The notes: a model not told the origin generated them from the letters alone. DNA of 43,438 nucleotides from DASPKS01 sp035628035 (GCA_035628035.1 DASPKS010000221.1:1-43438); one strand, 5' to 3'. Counted from the stretch's first letter, positions 23,219-31,909 are shown. Translations and numbers: made by a program.

Positions 23219-26092
23219 TCAGTCGGCGTCCTCGTCGTGGGAGACGCGGAGGGGCTGCGCGCGGCGCCCGCGCTTGAGCCGCCTCGATGCGCCGTCGCCC
23301 CCGAGCGGGCTCGGTGGGGGCGCCTCGGCGAGGATCGCCCCGACGCCGGAAGGCTCGGCCAGCCCGTCACCCGGGATGTGCTCCTCCGCCCGGAACTCGC
23401 CCGTCGCCGGGTCGAAGCGCACGATCTGCTCCCAGCACCGCGCGATCTTGTCGCCGAAGATGAGGACGAGGTCGCCGTGCCGTGCCGTACGAAGCGCGTG
23501 GGCGACGGCGTCCTGCTCGTCGACGACGACCTCGATAGCGTCTTCCGAGACGCCCTCCTCGAGGAGGAACTGCCGTAGGAGCCGGGGCACTTCGTCAGGG
23601 CCGCGCCCACGCGCGTTGTCGTCGCGCTTGCAGATGTAGCGGTCGAAGTGACCGGCCGCGTGGCGGGCGATCTCGTGGTAGTCCTCGTCGCGGCGGTCGC
23701 CGGGCGCCGAGAGCACGAGGAGGCGGCGGCCGTCTACGTCGAGCCGGTCGGCCAGCTCCACCATCGAGCCGACGGCGGCGGGGTTGTGCGCGTAGTCGAG
23801 GATGACGCGGAAGGGGTGGCCGTCGTAGACGTTGAGGCGGCCGGGCGCCTCGTAGAAGCTCGTCGTGAACGTGCGGAGGCCGTGCCGGATGTCGTCGAGC
23901 GTGAGCCGCATCGGGCCCTCGCCGAGGGCGTACGCGATGGCCGTGGCGAAGAGGGCGTTCTGGACGTTGTGCGTGGCCTTCCCGTCGAGCGTGGACGGGA
24001 TGAGGTGCGTCCAGAGCAGCGGGATGTGGCGGTGGCGGTCGTAGATCGTGATCATCTCCCCGTTGATCCCCTTCTCGAGGACGACGGCGCGGCCGTCGGC
24101 GCGGATGTGCTCACGCACGAGGTCGTTCTCGGCGTTCATCGTGACGTAGCAGAGGTGCTCGGCGTCGGTGTGGCGGACCATCGCGAGGCACCGCTCGTCG
24201 TCGGCGTTGAGGACGGCCGTGTTCTCGGCCACCTCGACGACGATCTGCTTCACGGCGGCGAGCTCCTCCAGCGTGTTGACGCCGCCGAGGCCAAGGTGGT
24301 CGCCCTGGATGTTGAGCACGGCGCCGACGTCGCACTTCGAGAAGCCGAGCCCGCTGCGGACGAGCCCCCCCCTGGCCACCTCCAGCACGGCCGCATCGAC
24401 GCGCGGATCGCGAAGGACCATCCGCGAGGCGACGGGCCCCGTCATGTCGCCCTTCACCGTGAGGCGGCCGGCGATGAGCACCCCGTCGGTAGAAGTCATC
24501 CCGGGGGTGTAGCCAGCCGACTTCACGATGTGGGCCACCATCCGCGTCACCGTCGTCTTGCCGTTCGTCCCGGTGATGGCGGCGATGGGGATGCGCGAGG
24601 GGGTCCCGCGCGGGAAGAGCATGTCCATCACGGGCCCGGCGACGTCGCGGGGCGTCCCCTCGCTGGGGGCCACGTGCATGCGGAAGCCGGGCGCCGCGTT
24701 CACCTCGACGATGGCGCCGCCGACGTCGTGGTAGGACCGCGTGATGTCGGTCGTGAGGAAGTCCACGCCGCCCACGTCGAGCCCGATGGCCTCGACGGCC
24801 CGGATGGCCATGTCACGGTTGTCGGGGTGGACCACGTCCGTCAGGTCGACGGAGGTGCCGCCCGTGGAGAGGTTGGCCGTCGAGCGGAGGTAGAACACCT
24901 CGCCCTCTGGGAGGACGGTCTCACGGGTGTAGCCGGCCTGCTCCATAAGCCGCCCGGCCTGGGCGTCGAACGCGAGCTTCGTGAGCACCTTCTCGTGCCC
25001 CACGCCGCGTCGGGGGTCGGCGTTGATGATCTCGACGAGCTGCTCGATGGTGTGCCGCCCGTCGCCGACGACGTGGCCGGGCACGCGCTTGGCTACGGCC
25101 ACGAGCGCCCCGTTGATGACGAGCATCCGGTGGTCGAACCCCTGGACGAACTGCTCGACGAGCACGCCGCGCCCGGTGCCGTGCTCGCGCGCCACGGCGA
25201 CGGCCGCGCGCACCTGCTCGGGCGTCGCGAGGTTGATCGAGATGCCACGCCCATGGTTGGCGTTGAGTGGCTTGACGACGACGGGGTACCCGATCCGTTC
25301 GGCAGCCTCGACGGCCCCCTCCTCTGAATAGACGAGCTGCTGCGCCGGGACGGGCAGGCCGAGGTCGGCCAGGAGGTTCCGCGTCTCCTCTTTGTCGGAG
25401 GCAAGGGAGACGGCGATGTGGCGGGTCTCGCTCGTGATGGTGGCCTGGATCCGCTTCTGGTACTTCCCGTGCCCGAACTGGACGAGGGAGTACTCGTTGA
25501 GCCGGAGCCAGGGGATGTCACGCCGGTCCGCCGCGTCGAGGAGGGACTGCGTGCTCGGCCCGAAGGCGCGCCGCTGCGCCGACCGGATGAAGGCGTCGCG
25601 CTCCTCCGGCCAGTCGAACGCCTCCGGGATCTCAAGCCCGAGGGCCTCCCGGACTTCGGCCTTCGCCTCTTCGGGGAGAAGCCAGAGGAGGAGGCGCCGC
25701 GCTAGCTCGCCCGCCTCCAGCCCCACCTCGCGCTGCCGGTACTGGTAGATCATGTCGTACTCGCCCGGCGCGCGGCCCGTCGAGCGCGTCTTGCCGAAGG
25801 TCACGTCGGTCCCGGCCACGCCCTGCAACTCGATGGCGGCGTGCTCCCAGACGTGGCCGAGCCACGTCCCCCGGTCCTCCGTCATCCGGCGGACGAACCC
25901 GCCGGGCTCTCGGTAGGAGCAGCCGTGCTCTTCGAGGCCCGGCAGCGCGCCTAGCAGCCCGTTCACGAACCCCTCTCCCAGCCGCCCCGTCGGCCACGCC
26001 TCCAGCGGGCCGAGGTCGATCACGTGCCGGATGACCGGGAAGTGGGCGTAGAGGTTGGGGCCGATGTAGACGTTCGTCGAGCGGATCTTCAT
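23219..26092 (-). CDS. cphA: Cyanophycin synthetase
   Basis: 957 residues, slightly longer than the usual 870-900. It builds multi-L-arginyl-poly-L-aspartate from Asp, Arg and ATP. N-domain 1-200: VYIGPNLYAHFPVIRHVIDLG and TWLGHVWEHAAIELQGVAGTDV. ATP-grasp about 205-480: RHIAVSLASDKEETRNLLADLGLPVP, VVVKPLNANHGRGISINL, FVQGFDHRMLVINGALVAVAKRVPGHV, which extends the Asp backbone. Mur-like half from 490: P-loop ITGTNGKTTVTRM (506-518), DPRVDAAVLEVARGGLVRSGLGF, NIQGDHLGLGGVNTLEELAAVK, VILDYAHNPAAVGSM, which attaches Arg. The last ~70 residues form a variable charged tail. Third gene of the iadA-cphB-cphA operon. Confidence 0.97.
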   Translation of the reverse strand: MKIRSTNVYIGPNLYAHFPVIRHVIDLGPLEAWPTGRLGEGFVNGLLGALPGLEEHGCSYREPGGFVRRMTEDRGTWLGHVWEHAAIELQGVAGTDVTFGKTRSTGRAPGEYDMIYQYRQREVGLEAGELARRLLLWLLPEEAKAEVREALGLEIPEAFDWPEERDAFIRSAQRRAFGPSTQSLLDAADRRDIPWLRLNEYSLVQFGHGKYQKRIQATITSETRHIAVSLASDKEETRNLLADLGLPVPAQQLVYSEEGAVEAAERIGYPVVVKPLNANHGRGISINLATPEQVRAAVAVAREHGTGRGVLVEQFVQGFDHRMLVINGALVAVAKRVPGHVVGDGRHTIEQLVEIINADPRRGVGHEKVLTKLAFDAQAGRLMEQAGYTRETVLPEGEVFYLRSTANLSTGGTSVDLTDVVHPDNRDMAIRAVEAIGLDVGGVDFLTTDITRSYHDVGGAIVEVNAAPGFRMHVAPSEGTPRDVAGPVMDMLFPRGTPSRIPIAAITGTNGKTTVTRMVAHIVKSAGYTPGMTSTDGVLIAGRLTVKGDMTGPVASRMVLRDPRVDAAVLEVARGGLVRSGLGFSKCDVGAVLNIQGDHLGLGGVNTLEELAAVKQIVVEVAENTAVLNADDERCLAMVRHTDAEHLCYVTMNAENDLVREHIRADGRAVVLEKGINGEMITIYDRHRHIPLLWTHLIPSTLDGKATHNVQNALFATAIAYALGEGPMRLTLDDIRHGLRTFTTSFYEAPGRLNVYDGHPFRVILDYAHNPAAVGSMVELADRLDVDGRRLLVLSAPGDRRDEDYHEIARHAAGHFDRYICKRDDNARGRGPDEVPRLLRQFLLEEGVSEDAIEVVVDEQDAVAHALRTARHGDLVLIFGDKIARCWEQIVRFDPATGEFRAEEHIPGDGLAEPSGVGAILAEAPPPSPLGGDGASRRLKRGRRAQPLRVSHDEDAD

Positions 26093-26133
26093 GACGGGCG
26101 GCCCCTATGGGTCGGGGCAGAGAGGGGGGCCGT

Positions 26134-26163
26134 GAAAATCACCACGGCGCTGCTCCCACGCAA
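26134..26163 (-). promoter_or_regulatory. Candidate internal promoter in front of cphA
   Basis: On the minus strand TTG (26163-26161), a 19-base spacer and TGATTTTC (26141-26134), 41 bases before the cphA ATG. The -7 part overlaps a small palindrome, GTGAAAATCAC at 26132-26142. The 136-base cphB-cphA gap is the longest in this operon, so a separate start for synthesis versus degradation genes is plausible. Confidence 0.25.
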
Positions 26164-26228
26164 CCGCCCCCGGGCGCTGTTCCTTTCGCCCGCCGTTTCC
26201 GCCGTTCGCTGAGGTCCTTCTCCCGCGC

Positions 26229-27107
26229 TCAGCGCGGCGCCTTCGTGCGCCGGCCGACGCCGCCCATCGTGCGCACGGTGCCGGGGAGCATCGCGCTCCG
26301 CTCGGGCCGCTCGGGCTGGCGCGTGTTCGTGTCGAACCGGGCGCCATGCGAGAGGATGTGGAGGCGGAGGTCGAACAGGCTCACCGGTGCGCCGGGCGTC
26401 ACGGCGTCCATCGAGGTGTAGGTCAGTCCCGAGGGGTCCACCACCGTCACGGCGCCGCTGCCGACGACCTCGAACACGCCGTCGGGCGAGAGGAAGAGCG
26501 CGGTGTCCTCGTCGAGCCCGACGCCGAGGGAGGCGGGGTTGAACGAGATGGCCGTGAGGAGCCGCCCGAGCCGGTCGCGCTGGCGGAAGTGCTGGTCGAC
26601 GATGAACCGGTTGGTGAGGCCGAGCCCCGGCGCGAGGATGACGCCGTCGGCGCGGGGCGTCGAGCCGCTCTCGCCGCCGGCGATCATGTGCTCGGAGAGG
26701 ATGGCCGCTCCTGCCGACGTCCCGGCCACGTGGACGCCGGCCTCGTTCCGGCACCGGATGCAGTGGGCGACGGGCGTTCCTCCGAGGATCGTCGAGAGGC
26801 GGAGCTGGTTGCCGCCGGTGAGGAAGATCCCCGTGGCCTCGTCGAGGACGTCGAGGTAGTCCTGCCGGAAGGCCTCCTCGCGGCGGACGATGGGGAGCAC
26901 TTCGATGGACTCGGCGCCGAGGGCGTCGAAGATGCGCGCGTAGCGGCCGCCGGTGCTGTCGACCTCCGAGGCGGTCGGGATCACGGCGAGGCGGGCGTCG
27001 GCGCCGCCGGCGAGGTGGACGAAGCGCTCCAAGATCAGGCGGTCGCGCCCTTTCTTCTCGGCGCCCCCGATGGGGATGACGTAGCCGCGCTGGGTGGTCG
27101 CTGGCAT
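26229..27107 (-). CDS. cphB: Cyanophycinase (peptidase S51)
   Basis: 292 residues. It cuts cyanophycin to beta-Asp-Arg dipeptides. Motifs: GYVIPIGGAEKK at the start, RLAVIPTASEVDSTG, FLTGGNQLRLSTILGGT, the nucleophile Ser131 in HVAGTSAGAAILSEHMI, and GLGLTNRFIVDQHFRQRDRLGRLL with the conserved Gln-His, followed by GVGLDEDTALF. All match intracellular CphB rather than the secreted CphE type, and there is no signal peptide. Gene order places it 36 bases after the dipeptidase gene and before cphA, so polymer breakdown and synthesis are co-located. The last ~40 residues are a basic extension (RQPERPERS, GVGRRTKAPR). Confidence 0.95.
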   Translation of the reverse strand: MPATTQRGYVIPIGGAEKKGRDRLILERFVHLAGGADARLAVIPTASEVDSTGGRYARIFDALGAESIEVLPIVRREEAFRQDYLDVLDEATGIFLTGGNQLRLSTILGGTPVAHCIRCRNEAGVHVAGTSAGAAILSEHMIAGGESGSTPRADGVILAPGLGLTNRFIVDQHFRQRDRLGRLLTAISFNPASLGVGLDEDTALFLSPDGVFEVVGSGAVTVVDPSGLTYTSMDAVTPGAPVSLFDLRLHILSHGARFDTNTRQPERPERSAMLPGTVRTMGGVGRRTKAPR

Positions 27108-27143
27108 GGGTGGGTGAGGGAGTGAGCGGGGGTAGAGCGTGAA

Positions 27144-28322
27144 TCAGGCCGGCTCGAACAGGCCGCGCCGGACGGGCCGCCCGTCACGGACGTGCCACAC
27201 GCCGCGTGCCATCACGTCGGACACGCGGTGCTCGTCGTCCAGCACGACGAGGTCGGCGTCGGTGCCGGGGGCGAGGCGGCCCTTGCGCGGGAGGCGCAAG
27301 AACTGCGCGGGGCTACGGGTGAACAGCGGGAGCACCCGTTCGAGCGGGTGGCCGGCGTCGAGGAGGGATTTCAGAAGGTCGGCGAGGGCCTGCGCCGTGG
27401 CGAAGTCCATCCGCACGAGCTCCCCCTGCTCGTCGAACTCGGGGAGGCAGCCGCCGCCGTCGGAGGAGACCGTGAGGCGCTCCAGCGGCAGCCCGGCGTC
27501 GAGGTACCGGACCACCGCGTCGGCGGCGACTACCTCGTCGGCGTCGGCGAGCTCGGGCGGGAACGCCGATACGTCGATGGTTACGCCGCGCTCGGCGAGG
27601 GCGAGGGCCTCCTCGAACAGCCCGCGGCGGCGGTTGACGTGGGTCGGGTGAAAGGTGCGCGGGGGGAGCTCGGTCTCGTCGAGGGCCTGGCGGACGAGCG
27701 AGAGGCCCCGCTCGCCGTCGCCGAGGTGGAGGTGGAGCACACCGGCCTTCCCCGTCATGAGACCCGCCACGTGGCAGTCGGCCGCCACGCGCACGACCTC
27801 GTCGAAGGTGGGCTGGCTGGAGCGGTGGTCCGAGATCGCCAGCTCGCCGAAGCCGATGACCTCCTCCAGGAAGACGATGTCGCTGCGGACGGAGCCGGTG
27901 AGCGTCATCGGGGGGAGGTGGTAGCCCCCCGTCCACGCCCAGGCCGAGAGCCCCTCGCGGCGAAGCGCACGGGTCTGTCGGAGGAGCCCCCCCGTCGTGC
28001 GTGTGGTGTCGTCGGTGCCGAGGAGGCCTACCACGCTCGTCACGCCGGCTGTCGTGTGCCGCGAGAGGGGCGGCGGTGGCACCGCCGTCTCGGGGCCGGC
28101 TTCTCCCCCCCCGCCCGTCACATGGGCGTGGCCGTCCACCAGGCCCGGAATCACGCGGCGCCCGCCGAGGTCGAGCGCCTCCACCGTAAGCCCTTCCAGC
28201 CGGGGCGGCGCGGCCCCCATCCACAGCAAGCGCCCTCCGCCGAGGAGGAGGCATCCCCGCCCGAGCGGCTCGGGGGCGTACACCTCGGCGTTCTCCAGGA
28301 GGACCAGCGGCTCTTCGGGCAC
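27144..28322 (-). CDS. iadA: Isoaspartyl dipeptidase (beta-aspartyl peptidase)
   Basis: 392 residues from GTG 28322. The frame reaches a TTG at 28343, but that TTG lies inside a TAACTTTG promoter-like element, and the shorter form matches the usual 390-residue length. The amidohydrolase-superfamily enzyme hydrolyses beta-Asp dipeptides, here presumably the beta-Asp-Arg made by CphB. Metal-site residues: HAH at 65-67 in GLVDGHAHVTGGGGE, His199 in LHLHLGDG, His228 in PTHVNRRRG, and Asp288 in TVSSDGGG. The position before AISDHRSS, where E. coli IadA (from memory) has its carbamylated Lys, appears to be Glu160. First gene of the cyanophycin operon. Confidence 0.93.
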   Translation of the reverse strand: MPEEPLVLLENAEVYAPEPLGRGCLLLGGGRLLWMGAAPPRLEGLTVEALDLGGRRVIPGLVDGHAHVTGGGGEAGPETAVPPPPLSRHTTAGVTSVVGLLGTDDTTRTTGGLLRQTRALRREGLSAWAWTGGYHLPPMTLTGSVRSDIVFLEEVIGFGELAISDHRSSQPTFDEVVRVAADCHVAGLMTGKAGVLHLHLGDGERGLSLVRQALDETELPPRTFHPTHVNRRRGLFEEALALAERGVTIDVSAFPPELADADEVVAADAVVRYLDAGLPLERLTVSSDGGGCLPEFDEQGELVRMDFATAQALADLLKSLLDAGHPLERVLPLFTRSPAQFLRLPRKGRLAPGTDADLVVLDDEHRVSDVMARGVWHVRDGRPVRRGLFEPA

Positions 28323-28340
28323 GGGCAGCGTCTGTTTCCG

Positions 28341-28348
28341 CAAAGTTA
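28341..28348 (-). promoter_or_regulatory. -7 element of the cyanophycin operon
   Basis: TAACTTTG on the minus strand, an exact TAnnTTTG match, 18 bases before the GTG at 28322. No clear -33 TTG at the expected distance. It supports 28322 rather than 28343 as the iadA start. Confidence 0.5.
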
Positions 28349-28512
28349 CCGAACGCCCCTCCCCGTTCTGACCGGCTCCCGGCGAAGAAACGTCGGACGG
28401 CGAACCCCGCTGGGTAGCCGTCGTCTTGGGACGCCCTTACGAGAACCCCCGGCGCGCTGAGAAGTGAGATCGGCCGCTGCGGGTTGTCCTGCGGCCCCCG
28501 ACCCCCCTCTGG

Positions 28513-29364
28513 ATGGACGACTTCCACGCCGACGACCCCTTCGACGACCCCTTCGATGACTGGGAGGGAGGCGGCTTCGACGCCGAGGGCGATGGCGCCC
28601 CGCCGGCCGAGGCGTCCGCGACGGCAGAGATGCACCGGCTGCTCGCCACGGGCGAGACGGGCCTCCGCTACGATGCCCTCGTCCTCTTCGCGGATCCCCT
28701 GTTTGAACGGTACGGCCTCGATGGATCGGTGCTCCTTGAGGGATCGAATCGGAACGTGGTGCCCGACGAGGGGATCGTTGCCGTCCTCCAGACCGCCCGC
28801 CTCCTCTGGGCATACTTCGCCCTTCCCGAGTCGGAGCGCAGACGGCGCCGGCGGGTCCTCGGCGCCCACCTCCTCGGCGCCCAGCCGACCGAAGAGGACT
28901 GGGCCGACCTCGACGACCTCCTCGACACCGTCGAGCCGTACTGGTCCACCCTCTCGGCCGACGAGGTGGCGTTCGCGGAGAACACCGGCCACCCGGTGCT
29001 CGGCTTCGACGCCCTCGTGGCGCACCCTTTCTTCCGGCTTGAGGACGAGGCCGACGCCGGCTACGGCCCCCACCGCCTCCCTGAGGTGGAGGCCCGCGCG
29101 CTCTTCGCCCAGCCCCTCCTCGAGACGTCCGAGGCCCTCGACGACGCCGACGTGTTCGAGCGGGCGATGGACCGCGCGAACGCCTACTGGGTGCTGGCCC
29201 AGAGCCCTGAGGCCGAGCGCGCGGCGCGCCTCGAGGCCCTCGTCAGCGAGCGGGCCGGCACGGAGGCCGAGGCACAGCGCCTCCACGCCGAGGCCGAGGC
29301 GATGGTCGAGCGGTTCTACACGCTCTTCCCCGAGCGGGCGCGGGCGCACAACGGCCGCCGCTGA
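28513..29364 (+). CDS. Acidic hypothetical protein
   Basis: 283 residues; not recognised. The first 30 residues are strongly acidic and repetitive (DDPFDDPFDDWEGGGFDAEGD). The remainder is soluble, mainly helical in appearance, with LLWAYFALPESERRRRRRVLGAHLLG in the middle, HPVLGFDALVAHPFFRL, and a Glu/Ala-rich coiled segment at the end (ERAGTEAEAQRLHAEAEAMVERF). No signal peptide or membrane helix. Codon use matches its neighbours (GC-ending third positions), which supports real coding. It is divergent from iadA and followed 59 bases later by the GCS2 gene on the same strand. It may be restricted to this lineage; no function is proposed. Confidence 0.8.
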   Translation: MDDFHADDPFDDPFDDWEGGGFDAEGDGAPPAEASATAEMHRLLATGETGLRYDALVLFADPLFERYGLDGSVLLEGSNRNVVPDEGIVAVLQTARLLWAYFALPESERRRRRRVLGAHLLGAQPTEEDWADLDDLLDTVEPYWSTLSADEVAFAENTGHPVLGFDALVAHPFFRLEDEADAGYGPHRLPEVEARALFAQPLLETSEALDDADVFERAMDRANAYWVLAQSPEAERAARLEALVSERAGTEAEAQRLHAEAEAMVERFYTLFPERARAHNGRR

Positions 29365-29423
29365 GGCCGTTTGCCTCGTTCGGGCCGGGTGCGTTACTTA
29401 GCGGGCCGCCCCCAGCCGGCCCC

Positions 29424-30578
29424 ATGCCCGACGCCGTCCGCGACGCCCCCGCCCGCATCCCCTTCCACGGCTCGCCCCGCCCGACGCTCGGCGTTGAGCT
29501 GGAGCTGCAGGTGCTCGACCCGCGGACGTGGAACCTCACGTCGGGGTCGGTCCAGTTGCTGGAGCGGCTCGGCACCGACCACCCCCGCATCAAGCAGGAG
29601 CTGACGCAGTCGACGGTAGAGGTTATCACGGGAATTAGCGAGACGGTGGCCGAGGCGCGGGCCGACCTCTCGGCGTCGCTCCGCGAGCTGTTCGAGGCGG
29701 GCGAGGCGCTCGGGCTCGCCTTCGCCAGCGCGGGCACGCACCCCTTCGGGCAGTGGCGCGACCAGCAGGTGTACCCGAATGAACGCTACCTACGCCTCGT
29801 CGAGCGCATACAGTGGCCCGCGCGACGGCTCCTCATCTACGGGCTGCACGTCCACGTGGGGGTGTCGTCGGGCGAGAAGGCCATCGCCATCTCGAACGCC
29901 CTCACGAGCTACCTCCCCCACCTCCTGGCCCTCTCGGCCTCCTCCCCCTTCATCGACTTCGAGGACACGGGGCTGGCCTCGGCGCGGAGCAAGATCTTCG
30001 AGGGGATGCCGACGGCCGGCCTCCCCTTCCGCCTCGCGAACTACGGGGAGTTCCAGCGCTTCATGAACACGCTCGTGCGGGCGCGCGCCATCGAGTCCAT
30101 CCGCGAGATCTGGTGGGACATCCGGCCGCACCCCGGCTTCGGCACGCTGGAGATCCGCGTGTGCGACGCGCCGAGCACGCTCCGCGAGCTGGCCGCCCTC
30201 ACCGCGCTCGTCCAGGCGCTCGTGGTGTGGCTCGACGACCACTACGAGGCGGGGATCCCGCTGGAGGTGCTCCACGCGTGGATCGTCCGCGAGAACAAGT
30301 GGCGCGCCACGCGGCACGGGCTCGACGCCGACGTGATCTTTACGAACGAGGGCGACCACGGCCCCCTCCGGGAGCGGCTCCCCGCCCTCGTCGAGCGCCT
30401 CGCCCCGGTGGCCGAGCGCCTCGGCTGCGCCGACGAGCTGCGCGACGTACTCGGGATCGTCGAGCATGGGGCCTCCTGCGAGCGCCAGCGGCGGACCTAC
30501 GCCGAGACCGGCCGCCTCCCCGACGTCGTCTGCCGCCTCGCGCGCGCCCTCCGCGAGGACGTGTACGCTCCGGCGTGA
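29424..30578 (+). CDS. GCS2/YbdK-type glutamate-cysteine ligase-like carboxylate-amine ligase
   Basis: 384 residues. The family forms amide bonds between a glutamate carboxylate and an amine with ATP; YbdK has weak gamma-glutamylcysteine ligase activity and EgtA of mycobacteria is related. Motifs: TLGVELELQVLDPRTW at 21-36 with the metal-binding Glu-x-Glu, TVEVITGISETVAEARADL, GTHPFGQW, HVHVGVSSGEKAI with catalytic His residues, PFIDFEDTGLASARSKIFEGMPTAGLP, WWDIRPHPGFGTLEIRVCDAPST, and ENKWRATRHGLDA near 290. Real substrate unknown. An M20 amidohydrolase follows 56 bases later, so a ligase and an amide-cleaving enzyme sit together. It could supply gamma-Glu-Cys for ergothioneine, but it is 15 kb from egtB. 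Confidence 0.9.
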   Translation: MPDAVRDAPARIPFHGSPRPTLGVELELQVLDPRTWNLTSGSVQLLERLGTDHPRIKQELTQSTVEVITGISETVAEARADLSASLRELFEAGEALGLAFASAGTHPFGQWRDQQVYPNERYLRLVERIQWPARRLLIYGLHVHVGVSSGEKAIAISNALTSYLPHLLALSASSPFIDFEDTGLASARSKIFEGMPTAGLPFRLANYGEFQRFMNTLVRARAIESIREIWWDIRPHPGFGTLEIRVCDAPSTLRELAALTALVQALVVWLDDHYEAGIPLEVLHAWIVRENKWRATRHGLDADVIFTNEGDHGPLRERLPALVERLAPVAERLGCADELRDVLGIVEHGASCERQRRTYAETGRLPDVVCRLARALREDVYAPA

Positions 30579-30634
30579 GATGCCTCGCCCGAACCCGCCC
30601 CCGATCGCCTCGTTGAAGCGCGCGACCTCTCCCG

Positions 30635-31873
30635 ATGCGTGAACCCGTGGCCGAGCCCGTTTCCCCGTCGTTCCTCTTCGAAGGCGGCGCCGAGGCGCAG
30701 CTGACCGACACCGGCCTGCGTGAGACGCTCGTTGCCCTCCGGCGGCACCTCCACGCGCACCCGGAGGTGGGCTTCGAGGAGCATGAGACGAGCCGCTTCC
30801 TCCGCCGGTGGTTCGTCGAACAGGGGTTCGACGTGACGGGGCCCTATGCTGGCACGGGCTTCACCGTCGAGATCGCGGGGGCCCTCCCCGGCCCCACCGT
30901 CGGCTACCGCGCTGACATGGACGCCCTCCCCATCCAGGATGCGAAGGAGGTGCCCTACGCGTCGAAGTGCGCCGGTGTGGCCCACCTCTGCGGCCACGAC
31001 GCCCACATGGCCGTCGCCTGCGGGGTGGCGCTGCTGGTCCACGAGGCGCGCGGGCGGATGGCCGGTAGCGTCCGCCTCCTCTTCCAGCCGTGCGAGGAGA
31101 AGAGCCCATCGGGCGCGCCCCGGATGATCGCCGAGGGCGCCACGGAGGGGCTGGAGGCGATCTATGCCATCCACGTGGATCCCACCCTGGCCGTCGGGCG
31201 GTTCGGGCTCCGCGTGGGGGCACTCACCGCCGCGTGCGCGCCGTGGCGGATGCGCGTGACGAGTGGGCAGGCCGGCCACTCCGCCCGCCCCCACGAGACC
31301 GTCGACACCATCTGGGTCGCCACGCAGATCCTCAACCACCTCTATCAGCTCGCCGGCCGCGTCACCGATGCCCGCAAGCCGGCCGTCCTCACGGTCACCC
31401 GCTTCCATGGCGGCGAGGCCTTCAACGTGATCCCGGGGACGGTCGAGTTCGGCGGCTCCCTCCGCGGGACTGACCGCGAGGGGTTCGCCTTCCTCCGCGA
31501 GAAGATGCGCCGCGTGGCCGGCGCCCTCGGTGCCCTCTACGGCGCCGACGTGGACGTGGACTTCCTCGACGACCTCCCCGCCGTGATGAACACGGCCGCC
31601 GAGGTCGAGACGATCCGGCAGGCCGTCCTGGCGCGGTTCGGGCCGGAGGCGGTGAAGGACTTGCCGATCCCGAGCATGGGCGGCGAGGACTTCGCATGGT
31701 ACCTCGAGAAGCTCCCCGGCGCGCTCGTGCGCGTCGGGTCGGCGACGGGGCCGGAGACGCGGTACCCCCTCCACCACGCGCGATTCGACATCGACGAGGC
31801 AGCCCTCCCCCTCGCCGCCCACCTGATGGCCGAGGTGCTTCTCCTGCATCTCGGCCGCGCGGCTGCCGCCTAG
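30635..31873 (+). CDS. M20 family metallo-amidohydrolase
   Basis: 412 residues. Catalytic/metal motifs: VGYRADMDALPIQDAKEVPYAS (89-110), LCGHDAHMAVACG with Cys119 and His121, LFQPCEEKSPSGAPRMI with Glu154/Glu155, IHVDPTLAVG with His180, VTSGQAGHSARPHETVDTI in the dimer domain, and the C-terminal MGGEDFAWYLEKLPGALVRVG with the last metal His in PLHHARFDIDE. The pattern (Cys in the CGHD site) fits the hippurate/N-acyl-amino-acid/IAA-conjugate hydrolase branch. No signal peptide, hence cytoplasmic. The acyl or amide substrate cannot be chosen; proximity to the GCS2 ligase suggests related chemistry. Confidence 0.92.
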   Translation: MREPVAEPVSPSFLFEGGAEAQLTDTGLRETLVALRRHLHAHPEVGFEEHETSRFLRRWFVEQGFDVTGPYAGTGFTVEIAGALPGPTVGYRADMDALPIQDAKEVPYASKCAGVAHLCGHDAHMAVACGVALLVHEARGRMAGSVRLLFQPCEEKSPSGAPRMIAEGATEGLEAIYAIHVDPTLAVGRFGLRVGALTAACAPWRMRVTSGQAGHSARPHETVDTIWVATQILNHLYQLAGRVTDARKPAVLTVTRFHGGEAFNVIPGTVEFGGSLRGTDREGFAFLREKMRRVAGALGALYGADVDVDFLDDLPAVMNTAAEVETIRQAVLARFGPEAVKDLPIPSMGGEDFAWYLEKLPGALVRVGSATGPETRYPLHHARFDIDEAALPLAAHLMAEVLLLHLGRAAAA

Positions 31874-31909
31874 GTACCAGATCTGTTCAGGTATTTAGGG
31901 GGCGCATAC

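Noticed and set aside
23648..25327. 559-codon plus-strand open frame opposite cphA
   Set aside because: Composition is Val/Asp/Arg/Glu/His-rich shadow sequence without any motif; cphA explains the region.
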